From NCBI GenBank assembly GCA_003022685.1, contig PXSV01000155.1:855-12654 (forward strand): a stretch of DNA of 11,800 nucleotides. Reading direction: 5' to 3'. Positions within the stretch are counted from its first letter, which is position 1; every line of letters begins with the position of its first letter. Source of the stretch: Halobacteriales archaeon SW_9_67_24. Its GTDB lineage: Archaea > Halobacteriota > Halobacteria > Halobacteriales > Halococcaceae. Under the pieces are notes generated by a model, which saw only the letters and a program-made list of their open reading frames with translations, searched no databases and was not told the origin of the DNA. Of the stretch, positions 1 through 5,785 are shown in pieces. The translations under genes were made by a program, and so were the position numbers.

Positions 1-238
1 TGGCCTCCTGAGTGCCACAGGTAAAGAGGAGGTCGTCGGCCGAGCGGTCGTAGCGCTCGGCGACCCGTGTCCGGAAATCGGGGTCGCCGTCGGTCGGGAT
101 CACGTAGCCGAGTTCGCCTGGATCGGTGTCGAAACGCGCGGCGTCGAGGCTCCGGATGCCGCTTTCGGCGAGCATGATGTCGGCATCGTGTTCGTGCTCG
201 TCGAACCAACGTTCGAGCGCGAACGGTTCGATCTCCAT
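1..238 (-). CDS. PLP-dependent aminotransferase, class I/II (partial, N-terminal part)
   Basis: Only the first 79 codons are in the window; the gene runs off the left edge. The start ATG is at 238, reading MEIEPFALERWF. The visible residues include an early acidic segment (WFDEHEHDAD), then LGYVIPTDGDPDFR and LLFTCGTQEA. This order matches the N-terminal arm and the first part of the large domain of fold-type I aminotransferases, where a Gly-Thr-Gln-Glu/Ala turn helps hold the cofactor phosphate. The PLP-binding lysine lies outside the window, so the amino-acid substrate cannot be judged. The gene is divergent from the trkA-like gene. A T-rich box about 27 bases upstream fits a leaderless transcript. 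The family call is inference from the N-terminus alone. Confidence 0.75.
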   Translation of the reverse strand, partial: MEIEPFALERWFDEHEHDADIMLAESGIRSLDAARFDTDPGELGYVIPTDGDPDFRTRVAERYDRSADDLLFTCGTQEA

Positions 239-261
239 GCCACGATGTCGGGAAGGGTGGT

Positions 262-270
262 CAAAAAACT
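262..270 (-). promoter_or_regulatory. TATA-like box of the aminotransferase gene
   Basis: On the minus strand the sequence reads GTTTTTTGA. It is centred about 27 bases upstream of the ATG at 238, which is the spacing expected for an archaeal TATA box with transcription starting at or next to the start codon. It is the only strongly T-rich stretch in this otherwise GC-rich gap. Confidence 0.5.
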
Positions 271-336
271 CGACGGGCCGACGACCATCCGCCGGGACGG
301 CGATCGGTGCGAACGAGGGCCGCGAGGGGGGTGGTG

Positions 337-343
337 TTTTTAA
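337..343 (+). promoter_or_regulatory. TATA-like box of the trkA-like gene
   Basis: TTTTTAA is centred about 27 bases before the ATG at 367. The spacing leaves no room for a leader, so a leaderless mRNA is expected. This argues against the longer reading frame that opens at 307, whose start lies upstream of this box. Confidence 0.6.
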
Positions 344-366
344 TCCCCGGTGGCGTACCGGGTCGC

Positions 367-1032
367 ATGAGATGTGTGATCGTCGGCTACGGTCGCGTCG
401 GCATCCGGACCGCACAGATCCTCGACGAGGAGGGCCACAGCGTGCTCGTGATCGACAACGATCCCGCGAAGGTCGAACGGGCTCGCGAGGCGGACTTCGG
501 GGTCATCGAGGGCGACGGATCGACGGGCGAGACCCTCGCCGAGGCCGACCTCGACACTGCCGACGCGGTCGCGGGGCTCACGGGCGATCCCGAGACCAAC
601 TTCGCGGTGTGTGCGACCGCGAACGAACACGGCTGTCGCACGGTGTTGCGGATCAGCGAGGAGTTCAGCGAGGAGGTCTACCAACAGTACAGCGAGGGCG
701 TCGACGAGATCGTCTACCCCGAGCAACTGGGGGCCGCAGGCGCAAAGACCGCGCTGCTCGGTGGCGATTTCAACGTCCTCGCCGACATCACCGAGAAGCT
801 CGCGGCGACCACGCTCACCGTCCCCGAGGGATCGCCGGCGATCGGCGAGCGCGTCGTCAGCCTCGACGTGCCCGAGGGCGCACGGATCTACGCTCACGGC
901 CGGGCAGGCGAGTTGATGGAGATCCCGCTGCCGCGCACCGCGATCGAGGCCGGCGACCAGCTCGCGGTTATCGCCGAACCCGACGCAGTGTCGGTCGTTC
1001 GCGATCGGCTCCACGGGGACAGCATGGCCTGA
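367..1032 (+). CDS. trkA: TrkA family potassium channel/transport regulator (RCK_N + RCK_C)
   Basis: This 221-residue cytoplasmic protein has the two-domain RCK layout. An N-terminal Rossmann fold carries GYGRVG (residues 7-12, a GxGxxG dinucleotide-binding loop) and an acidic residue ending strand 2 (VLVIDND, D30). Residues about 141-212 form a TrkA-C (RCK_C) domain. Such proteins bind NAD(H) or ATP and gate K+ uptake through TrkH/Ktr-type membrane subunits, which matters for an organism that balances salt with internal K+. No membrane subunit is in view, so it is a stand-alone regulatory subunit here. I chose the ATG at 367 because it starts directly on the Rossmann strand (MRCVIVGYG) and sits 27 bases after a TATA-like box; the earlier in-frame start at 307 adds 20 residues that do not fit the family. 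The stop codon overlaps repeat copy A. Confidence 0.88.
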   Translation: MRCVIVGYGRVGIRTAQILDEEGHSVLVIDNDPAKVERAREADFGVIEGDGSTGETLAEADLDTADAVAGLTGDPETNFAVCATANEHGCRTVLRISEEFSEEVYQQYSEGVDEIVYPEQLGAAGAKTALLGGDFNVLADITEKLAATTLTVPEGSPAIGERVVSLDVPEGARIYAHGRAGELMEIPLPRTAIEAGDQLAVIAEPDAVSVVRDRLHGDSMA

Positions 1033-1113
1033 TAGGATCGGTTGGAAGTCCTTCCGGGATCGACCGCACGATGGCATGCGGTCGCACCGGTAACCGCTTC
1101 CAACCGATCCTAT
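1032..1113 (+). repeat. 82-bp palindromic repeat, copy A
   Basis: The element has perfect 17-bp terminal inverted repeats (ATAGGATCGGTTGGAAG at 1032-1048 and its complement at 1097-1113). An inner inverted repeat, GACCGCA...TGCGGTC, occupies 1062-1083. The same 82-bp unit recurs in the opposite orientation at 11353-11434, with 76 of 82 positions equal by hand alignment. The first base of the element is the last base of the trkA TGA stop, which creates a TGA TAG double stop. It is a small nonautonomous repeat with no coding capacity. It could be a MITE-like element, a REP-like element or a 3'-end RNA structure; the sequence alone does not decide. Confidence 0.85.
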
Positions 1114-1134
1114 GACAGTCGATCCGCTCGGCGT

Positions 1135-1140
1135 AAAAAA
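1135..1140 (-). terminator. Possible oligo-T terminator of the ahcY-hjc operon
   Basis: On the minus strand there is a run of six T, about 170 bases past the hjc stop codon and just before repeat copy A. Archaeal RNA polymerase terminates at T-runs without needing a hairpin. This is the only such run between hjc and trkA, but the distance is long, so this is a weak call. Confidence 0.3.
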
Positions 1141-1258
1141 GCACGAGGAGGGGGAAAGGGGAGGGCGTCGCAGCGGGAACCGTTTGCCGGGCGCGCGAGT
1201 GGGAGGATGGGGGAATTCGAGGCCGTCGGCGCGCCCGGATCGGGCGACGATCGGTCGC

Positions 1259-1266
1259 TACTTAAC
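1259..1266 (+). promoter_or_regulatory. Orphan TATA-like box pointing into the 3' end of hjc
   Basis: TACTTAAC is one of the best TATA-like sequences in the window. It lies in the gap between repeat copy A and the 3' end of hjc, pointing against hjc. An ATG follows at 1285, about 22 bases downstream, opening a reading frame of only 22 codons (1285-1353, MTTAEPWFRRR...). No protein-coding gene is credible there, so if active it would make an antisense or very short transcript. Confidence 0.3.
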
Positions 1267-1306
1267 TCTACGTCAGACGCTCGCATGACGACCGCCGAGC
1301 CGTGGT

Positions 1307-1732
1307 TCAGGCGTCGTACTGATCCAACTGTGTGCGCGTCGACCGACCGATGAGTTCGTCGAAGTCGGTGCCCTCTTCGAGCGCAGTCTCCCTTTTGACG
1401 CGGTAGTTGCCGCCGTCGGTGACGTAGCAATCGCTCGGATGGAAGAAGTACCACGCCTCGCGGTCGAACCGGACGCCGATGCGGGGTTTCGCGCCGAAGT
1501 TCCGCGCGAAGTAGACCAGCGCCTCGACCTCCTCGCCGGTGAGGTAGATCGGGTTCCCCGCTGAGGATTTCGCCTCGATGGCGTAGAAATCGCCGTCGTT
1601 GCCCGCGAGAACATCGGGGAGTTCGCGGTCGGTCGCGCTGCCGCTCGCCGGCGCGCGCATCACCGCGAACCCGGCGTCGTCGAGCTCGTTGACGAGTTCG
1701 CGCTCCCGACGGTTGCCCTTGGCGTTGCTCAC
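1307..1732 (-). CDS. hjc: Holliday junction resolvase Hjc
   Basis: This 141-residue archaeal Hjc nuclease cuts four-way DNA junctions late in homologous recombination and replication-fork repair, acting as a dimer with Mg2+. The catalytic set of the family is visible: E10-R11 in the N-terminal helix (RRERELV), D40 in LPDVLAG, and the E53-x-K55 pair in YAIEAKSS. The SGS loop at residues 30-32 precedes the Asp as in crenarchaeal Hjc. After residue 80 the protein is haloarchaeal in style (KPRIGVRFDREAWYFFHPSD). The start is GTG at 1732, which overlaps the ahcY TGA by four bases (GTGA), so translation is probably coupled to ahcY. The next usable start would remove the catalytic helix. No promoter is seen for hjc alone. 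Confidence 0.92.
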   Translation of the reverse strand: MSNAKGNRRERELVNELDDAGFAVMRAPASGSATDRELPDVLAGNDGDFYAIEAKSSAGNPIYLTGEEVEALVYFARNFGAKPRIGVRFDREAWYFFHPSDCYVTDGGNYRVKRETALEEGTDFDELIGRSTRTQLDQYDA

Positions 1733-3006
1733 GTTCCGTGATCCCAGCTTCCCATGTACTCCGTCTGTTCGTCGGAGAGCTCGTCGATCGCGAGCCCCTC
1801 GGCGTCGAGTTTGATCTCGGCGACCTCGCGATCGAGGTCGTCGGGCACGTCGTGGACGCCTGGTTCGTACTCCTGACTACTGAGTTCCCGGACACACACT
1901 GCCTGCACACCGAAGCTCTGATCCATCACCTCGACCGGGTGGCCGAGCGCGACCGGCGCGGCGAGATTCACGAGTCGGCCCTCGGCGAGCACGTTCAGCC
2001 GTGTGCCGTCGTCGAGTGCGTACTCCTGAACCCCGGGCCGCACCTCCCGCGTGCTCGCCGCGAGATCGGAGAGTCCGTCGAGGTCGATCTCGACGTCGAA
2101 GTGGCCCGCGTTGGCGAGCAGCGCGCCGTCGCCCATCCGCTCGAAATGCTCCGCGGTGATGACGTCGCGGTTGCCGGTCGTCGTCACGAACACGTCGCCC
2201 TCGGCGGCGGCCTCACTCATGGGCAGGACCTCGTAGCCCTCCATGTGGGCCTCCAGGGCGCGTCGAGGGTCGACCTCGCAGACGACGACCCGGGCGTTCT
2301 GGCCGGCAGCCTTCTTCGCGACGCCCTGGCCGCAGTAGCCGTACCCTGCGACGACGACGGTCTTGCCCGCAAACGAGAGGTTCGTCGTCATCGCGATCGT
2401 GGCGAGCGCGGATTCGCCGGTGCCGTGAACGTTGTCGAACAGCCGCTTCATCGGGGTGTCATTGACGGCGAACACCGGGTACTCCAGCGCGCCGTCGTCG
2501 TCCATCGCGCGCAGTCGGTGGACGCCCGTCGTCGTCTCCTCGCACCCGCCCACGATGGAGTCGATCAGTTCGGGATGGTCGTCATGGATCGCGGCGACCA
2601 TGTCCATTCCGTCGTCCACAGTAATCGTGGGTTCGTGGTCGATCACGGCCTCGATCGCGGCGTAGTAGGCCTCGTCGTCGACGCCGCGCTCGGCGTAGGA
2701 GGTGATCGCGTCGTGGGCGTCGAGCGCCGCGCTCACGTCGTCGTGGGTCGAGAGGGGGTTGCAGCCGGTGATCGCGATCTCCGCGCCGGCGGCGGCGAGC
2801 GTCTCGGTCAGGACGGCTGTCGTGGCCTCGACGTGCATCGCCATCCCGATGGGTTCGCCCGCGAGGGGCTGGGCGGTTTCGAACTCCTCGCGGAGCGCGG
2901 CACAGATCGGCATGTGCTCGCGCGCCCACGCGATCTTCTGACGGCCCGACTCGCGGGCGCTTTCGGGGTCGGTGACCCGCTTGGTGATCGGCGCGGCGTC
3001 GGTCAT
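1729..3006 (-). CDS. ahcY: Adenosylhomocysteinase (S-adenosyl-L-homocysteine hydrolase)
   Basis: This 425-residue cytoplasmic enzyme splits S-adenosylhomocysteine into adenosine and homocysteine, removing the inhibitor made by every SAM-dependent methyltransferase. Family features are in order. GCNPLSTHDD (81-90) forms the substrate pocket and EETTTGVHRL (156-165) follows. NDTPMKRLFDN carries K187 and D191, equivalent to the catalytic Lys/Asp. The NAD+ loop is GYGYCGQG (221-228), E244 is in CEVDP, and H302 is in NAGHFD. It ends shortly after EQTEYMGSW without the longer C-terminal tail of eukaryotic forms, as in other archaeal enzymes. I chose the ATG at 3006 because a much longer open frame upstream (to 3372) is low-complexity sequence overlapping the divergent gene. 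It leads an operon with hjc. Confidence 0.93.
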   Translation of the reverse strand: MTDAAPITKRVTDPESARESGRQKIAWAREHMPICAALREEFETAQPLAGEPIGMAMHVEATTAVLTETLAAAGAEIAITGCNPLSTHDDVSAALDAHDAITSYAERGVDDEAYYAAIEAVIDHEPTITVDDGMDMVAAIHDDHPELIDSIVGGCEETTTGVHRLRAMDDDGALEYPVFAVNDTPMKRLFDNVHGTGESALATIAMTTNLSFAGKTVVVAGYGYCGQGVAKKAAGQNARVVVCEVDPRRALEAHMEGYEVLPMSEAAAEGDVFVTTTGNRDVITAEHFERMGDGALLANAGHFDVEIDLDGLSDLAASTREVRPGVQEYALDDGTRLNVLAEGRLVNLAAPVALGHPVEVMDQSFGVQAVCVRELSSQEYEPGVHDVPDDLDREVAEIKLDAEGLAIDELSDEQTEYMGSWDHGT

Positions 3007-3027
3007 GCCCGAACCGAGGACCAGGGC

Positions 3028-3035
3028 GCTCAAAA
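3028..3035 (-). promoter_or_regulatory. TATA-like box of ahcY-hjc
   Basis: On the minus strand GTTTTGAG lies about 26-28 bases before the ahcY ATG at 3006. The spacing fits a leaderless start, and the box resembles the one upstream of the aminotransferase gene (TTTTTTGA). Confidence 0.45.
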
Positions 3036-3129
3036 CGCTGCCGGACCCGGCTCCGATCGTCGTCGCCCGGAGTCCGGTCTTTTTGTTTCCGGCCGTCGAA
3101 CGCACGCCACCGAAAACCCGTGAGAGCAC

Positions 3130-3525
3130 ATGGCTGAGGAGGGCGATCGGCTGCTGAACGTCATCGGAATCGGGCTCGTCGTCGCGCTCGTGGGGGTGAT
3201 CGTCGTCGGCGTCGTCATCGCGGTGAACGTCCCGGCGAACCGGGTCGATCCCCCGGACGGCGAGTGGTCGTTCCGCCAGGCGAACGAGACCCACGTCCGG
3301 ATCACGCACGACGCCGGCGAGTCCGTCGACGGGGCGGCGCTCGTCGTGACCGTCGACGGGTACAGCCGCCATCCCTCGTGGAGCGAGGCGGTGACGCCTG
3401 GCGAGACCGTCGCGATCGAGGCCTCCCGGGGCCAGGTGGTGCGGCTCTACTGGGACGGCGGCCGCACCGACCGCTTTCAGCTGGCGAGCCGGTACGGCTC
3501 GGGAACGCGCACGTCGACTGAGTGA
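3130..3525 (+). CDS. Small membrane-anchored protein with archaeal type IV pilin-like domain
   Basis: The protein has 131 residues. A short charged N-terminus (MAEEGDRLLN) is followed by one hydrophobic helix (about residues 11-32, Val/Ile/Gly-rich) and then an extracellular beta-rich domain of about 95 residues. The order WSFRQANETHVRITHDAGESVDGA, then a PGETV turn and VVRLYWDGG, resembles the C-terminal beta domain of haloarchaeal type IV pilins, where an H-x-G-G/A-x-S/D segment follows the first strands. The usual pilin N-terminal peptidase site and conserved SPVIG helix are absent. It is therefore a pilin-like or membrane-anchored surface protein rather than a proven pilus subunit. It is divergent from ahcY, stands alone, and the ATG at 3130 directly precedes the anchor. 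No clear TATA box sits at -27; a T-rich stretch at 3080-3089 would imply a short leader. Confidence 0.7.
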   Translation: MAEEGDRLLNVIGIGLVVALVGVIVVGVVIAVNVPANRVDPPDGEWSFRQANETHVRITHDAGESVDGAALVVTVDGYSRHPSWSEAVTPGETVAIEASRGQVVRLYWDGGRTDRFQLASRYGSGTRTSTE

Positions 3526-3631
3526 GGGGCGTGACGCCTCCGGCGGCGTTCGGCGGCTGCGACGGGCGAGTCCGTCAGGGCTTTACTCCGGCAACCGTTG
3601 GTTTTCTTCACCGAATCATCGGGCGAACACG

Positions 3632-5713
3632 ATGACAGGTGATCCACGCACACGCGAACGGTTCCGAACGTCGCGCCGCCGGTTCCTCGGGGCAACCGTC
3701 ACCACCGCTACCGGCGCGCTCGCGGGCGTCGGCGGGCTCGGCAACGCTGCGGCCCAGTCGACGTCCCAGGAGATCCGGCTCGGCGGGAAGATCGCCGGCT
3801 GGCAAGGGCGTGCACCCGATTCGATCGACGGCGAATCGAACCCTACCCTGAATCTCGAAGCCGGCACCACGTATCGCGTCGTTTGGGAGAACATCGATGG
3901 AATGGGGCACAACTTCGCGCTGCTCGATTCGGCTGGCGAGACGCTCGAACGAACCCAGATACTGAGCGAGGAAGGCGAGACCCAGGCGCTCGAATTCACT
4001 GCGCGCGAGGCGATGGCCGAGTACATCTGCGAGCCTCACAGCGGCACGATGCGCGGGACGATCTCCATCGGCGATGGATCGGCGGCCGAGACCGCGACTG
4101 CAACCGAGACGCCCGACGGCGAGGACAGTGTGGTTTCGTCGGGGCCGACGATCGCGCTCGACACCGTCGCCGACGGGTTCGAGGTGCCGACCGACTTCGC
4201 GGCTCCGCCGGGCGACGACCGGCGGTTCGTGGTCGATCTGCCTGGCCAGGTGTACACCGTCGAATCGGGCGGTGGGCGCGGGGAGCCGTTTTTCGACGTA
4301 AGCGGTCGCCTCTCCGAACTCACCGGCGAGCGCGGGCTGCTCGGGATCGCCTTCCATCCCGCGTTCGACGAGAACCGGCGCTTTTTCCTGCGTTACAGCG
4401 CCCCGCTGGCGGCGGACGCGCCCGAGGGGTTCTCACACACCGAAGTCCTCGCGGAGTTTCGCGCGACCGAGGACGCAAGCGGCGTGGTCGAGGGCTCCGA
4501 GCGGGTCCTGCTGGCGGTCGACGAACCCACGAAGTATCACAATGGCGGCGCGCTCGCGTTCGGTCCCGACGGGTATCTCTACGTCTCGTACGGCGACGGC
4601 GGCGGGTCGCGGGACACTGGTCTCGGCCACGCCACCGACTGGTACGAGGCAAACACGGGCGGCAACGGCCAGGACGTCACAGAGAACCTTCTCGGCTCGA
4701 TCCTCAGAATCGACGTCGACGGCACGGAGGGCGACGAACCCTACGCGATCCCCGAGGACAACCCGCTGGGGGGCGAAGCCGGCCTCGACGAGCAGTACGC
4801 GTGGGGCTTCCGTAACCCATGGCGGATGGGCTTCAGTGATGGCGAACTCTACGTCGCCGATGTCGGGCAGAGCCGGTTCGAGGAGGTCGATCGGGTCGTG
4901 AAGGGCGGCAACTACGGCTGGAACGTCCGCGAGGGCACGCACTGCTACAGCACCGCGAACCCGGGAAAGATCCCTCCCGAGTGTCCCGAGTCGACGCCGC
5001 CGAGCGTCCGCAGCGGCGAACCGCTCCGCGACCCCGTGATCGAGTACCCCCACGCCCGCGACGGCGAACCCATCGGGGTTTCGGTCATCGGGGGATACGT
5101 CTACGACGGCACGGTCAACGCCCTCTCCGGCCAGTACGTCTTCGGCGATTACAGCCAGGCAGGGGACCCACAGGGGTCGCTGTTCGCGGCCACCCCCGAC
5201 GAGACGGGACAGTGGGATTTCGAGAAACTCACGATCGCGGGCGCGGCCGACGGCGAGCTCGGCGGCTACCTGATCGACGTCGGCCGTGACGACGCCGGCG
5301 ACCTCTACGCACTGACCTCGGCCGGCGATCTCGGCGGTGCGGTCCACAAGCTCGTCCCCACCGAGGCGGACCAGGCGACCGACACGCAAACGATGACACG
5401 GACCGAAACGGCTGCGACGACCGAGGCGAAAACGACCGAGACGGTAGCAACGAAGACCGACGAGGCGTCCAACACACGGGGGACGACGGCGCGTGTGACC
5501 GCGACCGAGACGGCCGAAGTGACGCCGACGGAGCGGCCAGCAACCGAGCCGACCTCCGCGGAAACGGTAGCGACCGGATCCACTACCGAGGGGTCGGAAT
5601 CGGCCGAGACGAGCGCGACCGAGACGAGCGACGCCGACGGTCCCGGGTTCGGCATCCTCGCTGCGCTCGCCGGCCTGGCGGGCGTCGTCGCACGCCGTCT
5701 CGCACGCCGGTAG
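3632..5713 (+). CDS. Secreted cupredoxin-PQQ sugar dehydrogenase fusion with PGF-CTERM anchor
   Basis: This 693-residue exported protein has four parts. (1) A twin-arginine signal, S14-RRR-FLG, is followed by an Ala-rich helix with cleavage likely near A41. (2) A cupredoxin domain spans about 47-147, with a complete type-1 copper ligand set H93 (GHNF), C133, H136 and M140 (C-x2-H-x3-M). (3) A beta-propeller of the soluble glucose dehydrogenase/PQQ family spans about 170-577; it carries the HNGG motif with the presumed catalytic base H303, then FGPDGYLYVSYGDGG, RNPWRMGF and GGNYGW. (4) A Thr/Glu-rich stalk (578-668) leads to PGFG (671-674), a hydrophobic helix and ARRLARR, the PGF-CTERM signal for archaeosortase processing and lipid attachment. 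The likely role is oxidation of a sugar or other alcohol outside the cell, with electrons passed to copper. Substrate and PQQ use are inferred from the family. A paralogue follows directly. Confidence 0.87.
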   Translation: MTGDPRTRERFRTSRRRFLGATVTTATGALAGVGGLGNAAAQSTSQEIRLGGKIAGWQGRAPDSIDGESNPTLNLEAGTTYRVVWENIDGMGHNFALLDSAGETLERTQILSEEGETQALEFTAREAMAEYICEPHSGTMRGTISIGDGSAAETATATETPDGEDSVVSSGPTIALDTVADGFEVPTDFAAPPGDDRRFVVDLPGQVYTVESGGGRGEPFFDVSGRLSELTGERGLLGIAFHPAFDENRRFFLRYSAPLAADAPEGFSHTEVLAEFRATEDASGVVEGSERVLLAVDEPTKYHNGGALAFGPDGYLYVSYGDGGGSRDTGLGHATDWYEANTGGNGQDVTENLLGSILRIDVDGTEGDEPYAIPEDNPLGGEAGLDEQYAWGFRNPWRMGFSDGELYVADVGQSRFEEVDRVVKGGNYGWNVREGTHCYSTANPGKIPPECPESTPPSVRSGEPLRDPVIEYPHARDGEPIGVSVIGGYVYDGTVNALSGQYVFGDYSQAGDPQGSLFAATPDETGQWDFEKLTIAGAADGELGGYLIDVGRDDAGDLYALTSAGDLGGAVHKLVPTEADQATDTQTMTRTETAATTEAKTTETVATKTDEASNTRGTTARVTATETAEVTPTERPATEPTSAETVATGSTTEGSESAETSATETSDADGPGFGILAALAGLAGVVARRLARR

Positions 5714-5754
5714 GAACGCGGTCGGACCCCTCATTGACGTCCCGTGCCGTCAGA

Positions 5755-5761
5755 ACTTTAG
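5755..5761 (+). promoter_or_regulatory. TATA-like box of the second sugar-dehydrogenase gene
   Basis: ACTTTAG is centred about 28 bases upstream of the GTG at 5786, supporting both that start and a leaderless transcript separate from the upstream paralogue. Confidence 0.45.
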
Positions 5762-5785
5762 CCGAACGGCCACTCGATATCGGTA

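Noticed and set aside
307..366. Twenty extra N-terminal codons for the trkA-like gene
   Set aside because: They lie over the TATA-like box and precede the first strand of the nucleotide-binding fold; the ATG at 367 fits the family and the promoter spacing.
126..1115. Long open frame overlapping trkA in another phase
   Set aside because: Arg-rich, low-complexity translation typical of the shadow frames of GC-rich genes; trkA is the real gene.
3007..3372. Long N-terminal extension of ahcY
   Set aside because: The extra residues are Asp/Arg/His-rich low-complexity sequence antisense to the pilin-like gene, and AhcY proteins start as at 3006.
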